From Glandiceps talaboti (Eukaryota > Hemichordata > Enteropneusta > Spengelidae): a stretch of DNA of 45,000 nucleotides. The notes below the pieces were generated by a model. That model was not told the DNA's origin. It was given only the letters and a program-made list of their open reading frames with translations, and did not search any database. Position 1 is the stretch's first letter, and the number at the start of each line of letters is the position of its first letter. This document shows positions 22,908 through 35,565 of this stretch, piece after piece. The position numbers and the translations under genes are program-made. The stretch is from NCBI RefSeq assembly GCF_964340395.1, contig NC_135564.1, forward strand, positions 18,286,931 to 18,331,930. Reading direction: 5' to 3'.

Positions 22908-25821
22908 AAATTGTTAGGATTATGGTGTGAACGGATCGATGTCTTTTGAAGAACTGCCAATTAGCACTATACATAGTCTATCAGCTAGCCCTCGGATGTT
23001 CTTCCGATAAAATACGACACACAGCCGAACAACGCTGGCCCTCACATGCGAACTTCGTTCGCTTATAGTTATAGCATCTAAAGAAAGCCTGAACGTCTAG
23101 CAGCAAGACTACACTATACACTGCAGTCTACATACTTTAAATAGTTATATAATAAAATGGAATATTTGCATAGATTAATATGGCCATGAGAATCTAGTGT
23201 ATCATCAAGTAGAGTCTCCTGTCGTGTTAGTGGATGACAACTAGCGCACTGTGAAATAACATTATACATAATAACTAGGTGTGTTTTGACAGTGAAGCCC
23301 CAATTACCATAATGAAACAGTATGATTTAGCAGAGACTTCCGCGACACCTCTTGCAGTGCATAGAATGGATACATAGACTATTTTTAGTACACATGTATG
23401 GGGGCAATGACCCCTTACGTGCAATGATGCTAGTCATCGACATGACTGTATCAAATCATAGATGAATTAAAACTAGTGGGTTGAACCTTTCTCATCTATT
23501 CACTCTCAATGTCAACGTTTCTCGCATTTACAAACTTCAAACTTATTTCAGTAGAGTAGAGTAGAGTAAAAATTCTAATGTAGAGCATAACCTGAATATT
23601 CAATGTATACCATTGAAGATTACAAGTTATCATGGACAGGTATTATACATGTTTCAAGCGTTGCTAGATTCAGTTGATATGTAATAATTGCAACAAATTA
23701 AAAAACTTTAGTTATACCTAAATAAAATTTTAAAATTGAATTTTTAACTGAAGCATAAAACTGTAATCAACATGTACTTAAAACCGATTCACTTTTGGGC
23801 GATGCAAGCAAAGAAAAAATGGCTAACTGGTCAAAAACGTCGAAATGCCGTAATCGTTAATTGGAAGGCCCAGGAACATTTTTCAAAGTCTATAGAATAT
23901 GAGCATGTCTCCTTCCAAAAACAAAAACAAATCTATATATATGAACATGTATTAATGTAGACACAAACACAACTGACTGTGATAAAGTACACATTATTGT
24001 CACGAAACAGTGGACGCTAGTATCAGCGTAATAAGATAGGGCTAGCGAGACATCAAAAGTGCCTCCTCTTCGATAACATAATGTATTTGTTGTCAGGTTT
24101 GTTTCGTGCTTGCATCACTCAAAGGCGCCCTTAGACGGACGATGATATGATCACTCACGATTTTAGATGATTTCAACCAGGGTGGAGAATATGTGTACAT
24201 CGCACACATATGTAAATCGTGATTTCTGACATACCTTTCAGCACCAGTTTTAAGGGTCTGTCATTATTTTGGTAATTAGCAACCTCTCTTGCAACTCACT
24301 CTTTTTGACAGAGTCTTGTCACGGCTAATCTCAGTAAGCCTTTTAACAATGTGATTCTATTGGTTTCTATGGAGGTAGTAAGTTTATGTATTAAATCAGC
24401 TAGATGTACGCTGGAAAATATGTATCACTTGAACCAATATATATGTTACATTGCTGCATCATTTGCATATATTGAAAATACAGAGATATTTTTTGCGTTA
24501 TGTAAGCTATTTCAAATTTGCCCTTAAAAAATAAAGAAATCATCTATGTTATCTTGATATTTTTATTTCGAGGTTATTTGAGAAAACTTTATTTCAAATA
24601 CTTATAAATGGAGGCCTTAATATATACCAGGCAAATGTGTTAGTGTATACAGTCAAGCTATAGAAAATCTGTTTTATTTGCTCGCGTTATTAAATACCCT
24701 AATTGGAACAAATTATATATGTTTACTGACTAATTACATAAAAGAAGTCGTGTTGACGACACACAAGGAGTAATGGGTGAACCGCGACATAAATATAATT
24801 GTATCCCAAGTGTGTTTGTCTACCTTACTGATTATGGTAATGCATGTCAGTATGAAATGTCTTATTTCGATATGGCAGGACCTTTTCCTTTCAATCGTCT
24901 TCGACATTATTGCATTATGCTATAAAGAAGATTTGGATGTGTTTAGTTTAATTGAATTGCAACCGGTAACACCAAAGTAGAGTAAATCCACAATGCACAC
25001 TCGTTCATAATGTCCATACCAAGTATTCAATAACACTGTTTTAATTGCTTTAATAACTAGACCAATAGCTTACCGTTCTAACAGTCAATTTGTAGACAAT
25101 GTTGTCAGCTAACAAACAACCGACTTGATACACTGTGACTGATACTATCACAACTGTTAATGCATTTAGCTTACAGTATGAGATGTATGTTAGCTTAGCT
25201 TAGTTTACACTTCTGCCATTCACTATTTACTTGCCACGTACTTGCATTAGCAAATGGTCTAGTAAACGTCCACATCTGATATGTACTGTGTACACGTTTG
25301 ATACACAGTGAAATGGCTCATCTGGGTGTCACGGTTTGTATGTGTCGGTTAGATAGCATTCAATGCATCAATGGCACGATCGGTTCGTCTGGTTTCTGGA
25401 AGGACTAAACCAATCGTTTTATCTGAGTTCTATAATTTAGCAAATGATATATATGTTTTGGCAAGGTTTATCTCACTGCTATGGAAATTAGGTAAAATAT
25501 ACACATTCCTTTACATAGATTGGTAGACAAACATGTTGGCATAAAAAAGAATTACACGTGAGTAAAACTATGAGAAACTGAATTGCAGTTAGAGTAAGTA
25601 GTATTTTGCTATCTGTGACATTTGAAGCAATATGCATGCACCATTTCCACTCACAGTCTTCTTTGTCAAGTTTGCATTATGGCGAGTAGATTAAATCTAC
25701 ATTTTATGTCAGTGTAACAAGGCCGTTGGGGACTATTTCAAGCGTTACAGTAATCTAATGCAAAGTATACCGTACTCAAACTAATTTGCTATTCTCTGTG
25801 GACAAACAATAAGGATTATAT
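22908..25821. other. No gene recognised
   Basis: AT-rich non-coding sequence. A short (GTAGA)n run is at 23551-23568. A weak nested inverted repeat spans 24155-24222 (TCACGATTT/AAATCGTGA outside, ATATGTGT/ACACATAT inside). The open frames at 23772-23960 and 24777-24980 have no recognisable features. Confidence 0.5.
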
Positions 25822-26075
25822 ACCCGTGATCGTTCTACGTCACGAAAACCCGTGTCTGCGTCACTGGTTTTGCGATACTTCCCGATTTGTCATAAGTTAT
25901 GCTTCAGGAGGTATAACTATATTATTCCCTATACTTTACTTCATTCAAGCCGGAAAATACCCGTGACTTGGTTTATCACTACTCGTCTAGAGAACCATAG
26001 TCACAAAGCCCCTATAGGTCACTCATATTTTCCTCAGCTGAACGAAGAGAAATATTATGGAATGATATCTAATTA
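25822..26075 (+). repeat. Repeat Y, copy 1
   Basis: First member of a diverged tandem pair. Anchors shared with copy 2 are TTATGCTTCAGGAGGTATAA (25898-25917 versus about 26228), a GGAAAATACCCGTGA block (25952 versus 26293) and AGAGAAATATT (26047 versus about 26390). The spacing is therefore 330-343 bases. The 74-residue open frame here is not conserved in copy 2. Confidence 0.75.
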
Positions 26076-26129
26076 AACCATAGACAAACCAGATTGAACG
26101 TGTACGAACGAAAATATGGATTATATAGT

Positions 26130-26440
26130 GGTCTTTGTATCTCACGACAAATCGAGGCTACGTCGTTGGTGTTCGAAATATGAGTCAAAACGTTCAAATC
26201 GCCAATATTTTTGACAGTTTGATAAATTATGCTTCATGAGGTATATCTATATTATTACCAATATTGTTCTCCATTTCAAATGACTTTTAGCCGAAAAATA
26301 CCCGTGATCTAGTAGGGTTGTTTTCATTAACGTCCACTGAACCTTTCGACAAGGCCTTTCAAGTCCCTCTTATTTTCCTTAGCTGAAACAAGAGAAATAT
26401 TTTGGAGCAGTCATATTTTCATCATATAAGTGTAATATTA
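26130..26440 (+). repeat. Repeat Y, copy 2
   Basis: Second member of the tandem pair, diverged by substitutions and small indels. It also shares the 15-base run GAGTCAAAACGTTCA with the inverted copy at 11.3 kb, showing that Y is a dispersed family as well as a local duplication. Confidence 0.75.
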
Positions 26441-26846
26441 TGTTCTCTCATTAATTTGACCACAGAAAAAAACGCCACACAATTTGCGTTGTATTTTACA
26501 TTAACAAATTGGAAATGATACCATGAGCACTAACATTCTAGGCAATATATACAGCATAGATGATAACGTCACATGAAAAGCGTGTATTAACTGAACTATA
26601 TCAGTAATGAGATTGCATTTTATAGGATATGATTAATCTATTATTAATTTATGTCTGACGGCAATACTACAAATATTTTACCATTTCTGAATAAGTTGTC
26701 GTTACGAATCGTGCAGATCTGAAATACTTCAAATCAATATAGCTGCACCGTTGAGGATAAATAAGCGCGCTTTTTTGGACATGTGTGGCAGTATGTTCTC
26801 GTATCGTATTGACAGTGCATACAATCTATCGACTTCTTGGAAAGAT

Positions 26847-26850
<4 letters not shown>
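26441..26850. other. No gene recognised
   Basis: AT-rich non-coding sequence between repeat Y and the AT array. Confidence 0.5.
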
Positions 26851-26925
<75 letters not shown>

Positions 26926-26928
26926 GAT

Positions 26929-27018
<90 letters not shown>
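26851..27018. repeat. (AT)n array split by GGGATGGG
   Basis: Two long AT dinucleotide runs (about 26851-26923 and 26932-27018) are separated by GGGATGGG. The left run is itself preceded by GATGGGATAT, so the spacer looks like a duplicated boundary. Tyr-Ile open frames on both strands are translations of the array. Confidence 0.97.
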
Positions 27019-27019
<1 letters not shown>

Positions 27020-28724
27020 CCTGTGTGTGTAATGAAGTCTGAACAATCCATTGTAGTACAACTAACAGTGTACAATGCATTTAATGCATTTCGCTGATTA
27101 CTGTAAACTCGCCATTTGTTTGTTTGAATTAGACTACTGTGAAGGAATTACTACCACATACAAATGAAGTAGTCCTTCAATTTCTTTCCAATTCATGGAT
27201 TAATTGATTCATTAAGTATTATAGTAATTTTTAATTTATTTCATAATATATAGGACAAAGCTCAAACTCATTTTACAATTATGAACACAAGTTATTATGT
27301 TTTTAAATCAATCTGCAGTAATGAGTTAAAGGGGAATGACCACTCTGATCAGGAATATAGGTGTTTGGATTCTGGATAGTCATTTAATGATTTCACATCC
27401 CATAAATTTCACGTGATTTCCAGGAAACAACAATTCGAAATTCTATTTTACTTGAATTGTTGTCACGCTGGTCCACGGTACCCTTACCTAACACATTGAA
27501 TTTTCATGACTCTTTAATGCTTATTATCATTGCATAAGTAGTCCTGAATTTTCAGTATGCTACCAATTGATATTTATGTCTGTTAAGTCCCATGAGGCAA
27601 CGAATTTAGAGGGGATGGATGACTATCTCGCAATCATCGCTCCCTTTTTATATCAACGTTGCATATTTATCACAAGTCAATAATAAACTTATGTTATTCA
27701 AACAATTACAGACATTGAGTCTTGTCAATGATATGGTAGTGAAAAAAACTATGATATTTTGTTCTCATACGTTAAATAAAAACAAAACATGATATTGTTA
27801 TTACCCGAGTGTGTATAGGTGATACTATAATTCGGCAAAAACGATGGAAAGATAATAACAGATAAAGACAAAATTATACATTTGAAGATAAAAAGATTGG
27901 AGTAATGTAATATATGTCGTTCTTATAATTTTACAGGGGTTATTACTTTAGCTACCATTTCTTATTGCGTAAATCGTACTTAATAGGTATTTTAAAAATA
28001 AAACGACCTCTACACTAATAACCATTGCCTGTTTAACAAGACAGTTCCTATTATAGTAAGCTCAAAACTCTGTCCTCTTAGTATGAAATGTGAATATTTG
28101 CGTTGGGAAAGCTATGATAACCACTGCCGCGCTGTTTGAGTTTGTACTGATGAAATTCATGACAGGTGATGCAAAATGGCAACCTATATGGTCCTATTGG
28201 CAGACATGTCAATGAAATCATGTGCTCTGAATAATGGGTCAATCTGTTGTGGACAAAGCTGAATTGGTGCAAATTTAATCAGAGGTTGTGTTCAAATTAA
28301 TCAAATAACATAAGATGTAAATTATTTTTGATTAGTGAAATGTAAGGATTTTCATACGGCTTTGCTGATGGTTCTATTGCGGATTTAATTGTCATCATCA
28401 AAAAGATTAAACAATGTGCCTTTAACGAGGTTATGAATCATCCATACATGTTCTTTGGTGAAAACCCAGAGGTTGAACACATGAATCTGCATTTAGTACA
28501 TTGTTTCAAGGTCACTTAAAAAACATGGATATTTCTAAACAGTTATATTATTGATTAAATGTCTCAAATGAAACACTCATTGCAATGACTCCTTCCAGAA
28601 CTTACGCCTAAAAATAATTGTTTGGTTCGGGTTACCCGACCCAACCTACCTTTTCACTTTTCACTTTTTCAATTTCCACACCCATTCGGTATATATTAAT
28701 GGCAAAGGTAGGGACAGAAATGCA
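27019..28724. other. No gene recognised
   Basis: AT-rich non-coding sequence. A near-palindrome GGTTCGGGTTACCCGACCC lies at about 28624-28642. The - strand open frame at 28078-28272 shows no family features. Confidence 0.5.
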
Positions 28725-28751
28725 AACACACAAACACACACACACACACAG
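28725..28751. repeat. (CA)n microsatellite
   Basis: Short imperfect CA run. Confidence 0.9.
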
Positions 28752-28998
28752 AGTACGTACGTCCTCACAAGCAATAACCATATAAAAGGGTGGCCTTTTT
28801 GAAATATCTGGTTCTCATGACCAAGTTGACCCTTTATTTTTAGTTCTCGGATCCAACACAGAATGCTAGCGTCCTCTATGACCAAATCTGACAAAACACA
28901 ACATCACTTACAGTAATGGGGCAATATTATAAAAGTGTTACATATCAGTTACATATTTTGTTGTTGTAGAAATCTGAGACCTTTGAATCAATCAAAAT

Positions 28999-29260
28999 AA
29001 ACACACACACACACACACACACACATACATACTCACATACACGAATCCATCCACCCATCTATCCATCATCTATATATACATACATACATACATACATACA
29101 TACATACATACATACATACATACATACATACATACATGCATGCATGGAATTTACCATTATATTTACCAGCAGAAGTAATGAATTTTATATATATACATAC
29201 ATACATACATTTACATACATATACATATACATATACACATACATATACATATACATATAC
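28999..29260. repeat. (CA)n and (CATA)n microsatellite cluster
   Basis: (CA)n at 28999-29024, clean (CATA)n at about 29077-29136, and a looser ATACAT array at about 29188-29260. About 50 bases containing two TTTACC motifs separate the two CATA arrays. Confidence 0.93.
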
Positions 29261-31327
29261 TTTACAGATGGAAAAGGTGAATTTTACCATGGTATTTTAC
29301 CGATAGAATTCATGAAAGTTACCAGTTCATTTTACCAATGAAATCGGCGAATTTATTTAGTGTATTATAATTTACCGATTGAATTGAATATTGGCGAAAG
29401 GAAACTAATTAGAGTGAGGCGCTATCTATGGCAACCGTGCAGGAATTCCCATTTCCATTGTGTTTTGCGACGAAATGCACAGAATGTTGACTGTTGTACC
29501 ACGACCTTGCCGACAGGAAATGTGTGATTATAGCTTTGTTGTGATCGGCCGTGTCTTGTCTGATTGGCGAAAGATAAGATGTGTCGCCAATATCAATATT
29601 TCCGATACTCCGCATAATATAGGCTTACTGCCCTACATATATTCATTCTCATGCAAAACAAAAGTTAAATGAAAATATATTTCGCACAGTATAATGTGTA
29701 CAGTATACAATATGCCATAGGTAAAATCTTGAAATCCCAATTTTAAACGTTTGTTACAAAATCTGTATAATTATGTATGGTTTACTTTAACATCCTTCAT
29801 AGAGAGTAACTGCTTGCTCTCAAGAGTTGAGAATAAATTCTGGGTTTTCTGGTCTCAGATGTAACAAATCAAGACTGGTTTTGTATAAAAAATACAAAAG
29901 AAATACATTTTCATTTCAGTTTACAAACTTTAACTCTATGTTTACAATAAACGCCATCAAAACTCTTTTGATATTGCACAGGTAAATCTAGTATAATAAT
30001 ATACTAGATATTTAATACACTGACTGCTGTATTCATGTTACACTGTGAAAGATTCACTGCATAGCAAATCTAACCGAAAAGGGAGAGGTATCGGGTTCCC
30101 AGATAGCAATTCGAGTGCTGACAACGACATAATTGGCATGATATTTACAATGCCTTCCACATAACCAGTACCGTCGCCTGGGGGGGGGGAAAGATTTTTT
30201 GGGGAAAAAAGCAAGAAAAAAAGCTGCTTTTTGAATACATAGCGATGTTATCAAAATCGTTATTTACGTGACGATTCGTAGCATGCGCGATTTCAATTAA
30301 TGGTTCACTAAAGTCAAAAGTGACTGTACACTGACTTCTCGCTATTGTATGCTGGCTTAACTGTGAATAACAATGTGTCCAGTTAAAGACTAACTTTCTG
30401 CAGTGTAGCAAGTAAAAAGTAAAAATTCTTTGTGAGGGAAAGTACAAACGAAGTGTGCACATACACTGTGCATTTTCCGCGAGTAACAGTAGTCTTGGAA
30501 GTCTCCTTCATTTGAAGATAGCAAGTCGCAATAATGTCAGAGAGTGAAACTAAAAAAAGTCGTTCGACGTGAGGTCGCCTGGTGCATGCAGTGACTCCGA
30601 CGATGCGCAAAATCCTGTTCCTTATATTACAACATTTCCTGATAAAACGGCAGATCTCTTTTTGGAATATTTGGTGGCCCTGAAAAACTATTAAACTAGG
30701 TACGCAGTTTAAGATCCACTATTTGAAGATCCACTTTCAATAATAGTGTTCAACGTTGTCTTTGGTTAAAATGTTGTTTGGTATAATTATCTCACTGCAC
30801 TGACACTATCGTTATTCCGCAATTCATTTTGAAACGACAATTTGCTATGGAAAGAATGGCCCTGAATTGTAAACAGAGCTGTACCTTCGACATCAAAATC
30901 CAAATTTCAATTTCCATTATAATGATAATGACAAGGATAATTCACCTCGACCTACCTACCCAATGTGATGGGTTAGGTTGCCTTTTGAACAACTTTTTTT
31001 CATGTTCTGGCCTTATGTAATTATAATATTTAAGTGCGTATGCTAAAATAGATATTATGTAAATTACATGCACATTTATGTAAATTAGCCACCTTTCTAA
31101 ATTTTAAAAGCATGATTGCACAAGACAAAGTCCCCCCCCCCCCCTTGGCACTTTTGGTCAGGCTACGGCCCTGATAACCGCAAATAATGTTAAACGACTG
31201 ACGCCAACCAGCTGCAGGCAGCAGCGGTAGCTGCCAACGTGTAGTTGAAGTACAACGTCAACATTATGCAGTCTACCATATGGCAAATTACCCAATCTGA
31301 TGCCACTGACAGACACCCAACCCAAAC

Positions 31328-31328
<1 letters not shown>
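29261..31328. other. No gene recognised
   Basis: Mostly AT-rich. A somewhat more GC-rich segment at 29405-29620 is open on both strands (68-70 codons) but has no recognisable motif or splice context. G10 at about 30180 and C14 at about 31131 are homopolymer runs. The - strand frames at 30054-30610 overlap each other and have no family features. Confidence 0.45.

Positions 31329-31362
<34 letters not shown>
31329..31362. repeat. (ACAG)n microsatellite
   Basis: Eight to nine tandem ACAG units. Confidence 0.93.
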
Positions 31363-31364
<2 letters not shown>

Positions 31365-31805
31365 AACAAATTTCTTCTTTCAGCAGCTAGAAGCGCCGCG
31401 ACGTGTTAAAAAACCTCGTCTGACATTGTCTATAACCTTTCACACATTGGTAATGACTGTGTTTGAATTTGAGATAAAAAAAGAAAGAAAATATTAACAA
31501 ATCCATGGTAAAACCTTTGTTGTAGTAATAGACTAATCTCACGAGTCAGCGGGCTTTTCAAGAGTGTAGAATCTGGTATATGTTTACGGTAATTCCTATA
31601 ACAACAGTTTTCGACACCAATAGTTAACTTGTAAAGTTTGTGAAACAAATCAGATTGTATCATGGTAGATTTTAATTATAGTGCCTGCAGGAAACATTCA
31701 TTTCAGATCTGTCTTAAATCTGCAAGTATCATATATTTGTATAACTTGATACACGCATTTGCTGATATTTAAATGTGTTCAATTTCGTGAAAAACAGTAA
31801 TAATG
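31363..31805. other. No gene recognised
   Basis: Non-coding; nothing recognised beyond short fortuitous open frames. Confidence 0.5.
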
Positions 31806-31858
31806 TACAATACAAACAATACAATACAATACAATACAATGCAATGCAATACAATACA
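31806..31858. repeat. (ACAAT)n microsatellite
   Basis: About ten pentamer units, two of them with GCAAT in place of ACAAT. Confidence 0.92.
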
Positions 31859-31961
31859 AATTAATACATATAGTGTAGTACCCTGATAGAAACTGCAGTG
31901 TCTGCTTCAAAACAATATAACACATTCTCAACGCATACAAAGACAGACAGACGGGTGGAGG

Positions 31962-31963
<2 letters not shown>

Positions 31964-32011
<48 letters not shown>
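31964..32011. repeat. (ACAG)n microsatellite
   Basis: About twelve tandem ACAG units with a degenerate GGAC-rich lead-in from 31940. Confidence 0.93.
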
Positions 32012-33284
32012 GCTATAATATAACCTGCTCTTACGGGAAGACAAACAACCTAACTCTTTGCCAAAGGTAGGCAAAGATAGATAAATAGACATAGATTATT
32101 CTGAGGAAATTTTATTTCTTTGCATTATTCGTTTGAAAATACTTACTTATTGGATTAATATTTTTTTTACTGTCAAACGGACGAAAATGAACTTAACGAG
32201 TACTAAACGCAATTGCGAGTGTCAAGTTTGAGCATATTGAGGTCTCCATATTTACAATTCAACTGCAGGTACTCAGCCATCTCTTCTAATGCAAGCATCG
32301 ACCAAGCTAGACACTGATTGACTCGATTGACAGATTACCTATCAAACCAATCTGCCGGTAGCATGATTTCTGCATTGATGACCGAATTGAATGCTACTTA
32401 ATCGTGTTTTAATCTAGACCCGATTTCAGAGAATGTTGCTCGAAAATGATCTTGTTGGTATTTCGGGGTAGAATGTGGAAGGCAACTTTTTGAGGTTTTT
32501 TATTGAGGATTTTTATTTTCTTTCATACTCATATCCAGCAAATAACTGTTGTAACACTAAACGCTTGTAATAATTATAGTATATGCAATGTCTATATTTC
32601 ATATGAAGTGTGCTGATATAATATATTTACTTCCATTGCACTTGTACTTGAACGAATATGACGTCCAGCAAACATTCATGTAAAGGCGAATACAAAATAT
32701 GCTCATACCTTCATATTATAATTACTACCCCCTCGCTTATTGTATAAATGTATAACAATTAATTGATCAAAATCTGAAGTTGCTTTAAATGGCACAATGA
32801 CCTAAATGATATACCCTTTTATCTATAAGGAATATGAATATATTTGTCTAGACTCATATGCTTCAGAGTCTAGGCGGATAAATTGCTAATAATGCTATGA
32901 AAATATTACAAATGGTTGAAATATAGAGTTACCGAACATGGCATATACTTAAGTGGGTGTGGAGTATCTGAAAAGGAAGAATTTTCTCGAAAAGTTGAAG
33001 TCTGAAAATCATGTCTGGATGTAAGGAGTTTTGACACTGAAATAAATTATATAAGAGTACTAGAAAGATAAAATCATTGATCACATTTGAAGATGCAAAC
33101 CTATTCAATAGAAAACAATAGTGAGTTAATCCATTATATCTAACATCTATTCATAGAAAGTGTTTCGAAATGTTTCTGTGTATCCGTGTACAGTAGTTAT
33201 TATATGATACAGAAGGCTTAAAAAATTGTTTTGGTAAAATATTTTTTGCTAACAAAATAACTTTAGAAATTTAAAAATAATCGG
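32012..33284. other. No gene recognised
   Basis: AT-rich non-coding sequence; nothing recognised. Confidence 0.5.
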
Positions 33285-33440
33285 GTAGTTTATTATATTG
33301 AGTTCAAAAAAGTTACTATTTTATGAAAATCAGTTGCCAAGGTAACAAAATTTGCAATATTAGACATAAAACATGAGCAAAAAACATTTAGAAAAAAATT
33401 CCTTGCTTCTAGCGTGTATATAAAAAGTAGGCTTATAAAG
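33285..33440 (+). repeat. Repeat X, copy 1 (left part)
   Basis: Related to the copies at 35.6, 38.6 and 38.9 kb: GGTAGTTTATTATATTGAGT, then TTCAAAAAAGTTAC, the X-box-like GTTGCCAAGGTAAC (33333-33346), ATTAGACATAAAACAT and AAAAAAATTCCTTGCTT. The following LINE scrap interrupts it. Confidence 0.75.
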
Positions 33441-33538
33441 TTGTTGCAGGAGAGGTTGGACATACTTTTTAGTCAGACAAGACGTGCATTCTGAACTCTT
33501 TGCAACCTATCTATAATGTGCTTAGGGCAACCAAAAAG
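33441..33538 (-). mobile_element. LINE scrap inside repeat X
   Basis: Matches 35218-35325 of the LINE at 34770-35565 (GAGAGGTTGGACAT, CAGACAAGACGTGCATTCTG, GTGCTTAGGGCAACCAAAAA) with a small deletion. It corresponds to the CPKHLIDRLQ part of ORF2. It is flanked on both sides by AAAAGTAGGC-like sequence. Confidence 0.8.
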
Positions 33539-33860
33539 AAAAAAGTAGGCATATACATAAAGTAGGCTTAACAATATGGTTTTGTTTAAATATATTCCTG
33601 ACAATGCAATGTTTTGGACATGAACATTTTGCTTGAAAACCACCATATGTAAGGTAACTTATTGTGTTATGCTAGGTTTCAAAAAAAAATAGTTATAAAC
33701 ATCAGTTATCATGACAACAAAATCACTATAATTGCAAAATTAGACATAAAACATAAAAACAATATATATACAGAAATATCTTACTTTGGAGTACAGAAGA
33801 ACAAAGAAATAACTTTATGTTTTGCCAAATACGTGTACAATTACAATTTAATACAAATAT
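33539..33860 (+). repeat. Repeat X, copy 2 (degenerate)
   Basis: Contains ACCACCATATGTAAGGTAAC and TTGTGTTATGCTAGGTTTCA, which mirror the start of better-preserved copies. The decayed X-box position reads GTTATCATGACAAC (33705-33718), followed by AAAATCAC and ATTAGACATAAAACATAAAA. More diverged than copies 4 and 5. The 66-codon open frame here is incidental. Confidence 0.65.
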
Positions 33861-34751
33861 AGTCAGTTCACGTGAAAATACATCCATGTTTTGTTCATAA
33901 AATGTATATCTGACTTACATTTCGCTAGAATTTACAAAGACATTACAAACAACTTGTAGTACACACTTACCTTCCTAAATTCTACAACATGTGATGCCCT
34001 TTCAAATAATACATGGCACTGTCAATGGAATATTAACACTAAAAGATGATATTTCATTGCATTCCTGCAATGTGTAGTTTTTAGAAAAAAAATCATACTT
34101 AGCATATTAACTTGAAGCGATCATACTTAGCATATTAACTTGATGCGATCCTGAATAGTAAACACTGTTGTTATAGTCTGGTCAGTTTGACAGGTTTTGA
34201 ATAACTGCAACGGCTGCTTGACCTTGGTCCATGATGATCAACACAGATAATTTCCGTAAAAGGAAATCCGGGTTACATTTTCTGCACAACATAAGAATCG
34301 CTGTGCTAGTACATGGTTTCAGGTATTAAGTTACTAATTATCATTGTACTTTTAAAAAGAAAAGTAAAATAGACAGTCATGTATACAAGTGATGTAATTT
34401 GAGTTGATGTGTGCATGTTTCACTTAGGAAACTATGTCCCTCTCACAGAATAGATGAATCGAACAGTCTACATATCTAATATATATCATATATAATAAAA
34501 TAGATAATGATTTTTCTGTATTGTCTTTTTTTCGGAGAAAGCAAAATATTTCACTACACATTAAATTCAATCAATAATTACAAAAGGAAACCTATATACA
34601 AATGCTTAAAACATTATAAATTAAACTGTATCATTGTTTTCTTGGGGCACAATATCAGCAAAACGTTTTGGTGTCATTATTTGCAGCCGAGGATTTTAAC
34701 ATCATACATGTGCCAGATTCCATTTCAATTTGTGATTTTTATTATAATATA
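33861..34751. other. No gene recognised
   Basis: AT-rich non-coding sequence apart from the small tandem duplication at 34092-34147. The 81-residue open frame at 34507-34752 has no recognisable features. Confidence 0.5.
34092..34147. repeat. 28-bp tandem duplication
   Basis: Two adjacent copies of ATCATACTTAGCATATTAAC plus CTGAAGCG-like ending (TTGAAGCG then TTGATGCG), differing at one base. Confidence 0.93.
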
Positions 34752-34769
34752 ATATTAAACCCCTTCACT
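34752..34769 (+). repeat. Repeat X, copy 3, left stub
   Basis: ATTAAACCCCTTCACTTGT is the same string that opens copy 4 at 38551. Here it is cut by a LINE; the rest of the copy resumes at about 35566. Confidence 0.75.
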
Positions 34770-35565
34770 TGTAATAATAATAATAATCATTACTATTATT
34801 ATAACATAGTTTTATAGAGCACTTAATCTCTGCAAGCAGAGCTCGAGGCGAAGAAGTATTATGGAAAGAAAATTACTGTATGGTAAGAGGAAAAGTGGAT
34901 TCAAAGACACTGGCTACTCGGCAATTGAAGATGGCTGAGACTAGTGTCTGAAGAGATAGGTCTTGAGAGAACGGCGGAAGGATGTAAGAGACTTGGAGTG
35001 GCAGAGATCGAAAGGAAGATTGTTCCATCCAATGTGAGAGAAAGATCTATCGGCAAAATTTTTTGTTGATACAATTGGAACTCAGAAGAAGAGGGGAATC
35101 AGAAGAAGAGCCAAGTTGTCTTTGTGGAGTATATCGATACAGAAGGTTAGAGAGGTTTTGCAGTCCAGATCGACGAAACTTTGTAGTGAATACGAGAACT
35201 AATAGTTAACCAATGAAGTTTTTGCAAGAGAGGTTGGACATGGTCATACTGTTTAGTATTGCAGACAAGACGTGCATTCTGATCTCTTTGCAACCTGTCT
35301 ATCAGGTGCTTAGGGCAACCAAAAAGGAAACAGTTACAAAAGTCGAAGCGAGACAGAACGAATGCAGAGACAAGGGTCTGAGTAGCTTGTGGAGAGGAAG
35401 TCGCGAATGGAGATGACTTGAATGTATGCCCTTTTGCAAACATTCTGCACATGCTCCTAAGATGTAAGCAAATGTTTGACATGCATAGAAGGAGGGTGAG
35501 ATGATTTAGCAGATAGTCTGGGTGATATTAGTATTCCTTCAATTTCAATATCGTTTCACTGGAGG
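34770..35565 (-). mobile_element. 5'-truncated CR1-type LINE nested in repeat X
   Basis: On the - strand the order is DIEIEGILISPRLSAKS (near 35540), ATQTLVSAFVLSRFDFCN, GCPKHLIDRLQR, YDHVQPLLQKLHWLTISSRI, a WMEQSSFRSLPL-type tail, and a 3' UTR ending in a TTA-rich tail at about 34770-34800. These are the thumb and C-terminal motifs of CR1/L2-type LINE ORF2. The catalytic half is absent through 5' truncation, and stops and frameshifts break the frame. It probably belongs to the same clade as the element at 43.1-44.9 kb. Confidence 0.85.

Noticed and set aside
24155-24222. Nested inverted repeat TCACGATTT/AAATCGTGA with inner ATATGTGT/ACACATAT
   Set aside because: Arms are only 8-9 bases with long loops, within chance expectation for a region this size.
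25852-26076. 74-codon open frame in repeat Y copy 1
   Set aside because: Not maintained in copy 2 or the inverted copy, so unlikely to be coding.
26729-27080. Tyr-Ile repeat proteins on both strands
   Set aside because: Translations of the (AT)n array.
29409-29672. Possible exon open on both strands (68 and 70 codons)
   Set aside because: No motif, no convincing splice sites and equal openness on both strands.
28620-31000. Possible paired transposon ends: hairpin-like GGTTCGGGTTACCCGACCC near 28.63 kb and ACCTACCTACCCA...TGGGTTAGGTTG near 30.96 kb
   Set aside because: Similarity between the two sites is weak and in an orientation that does not give clean terminal inverted repeats.
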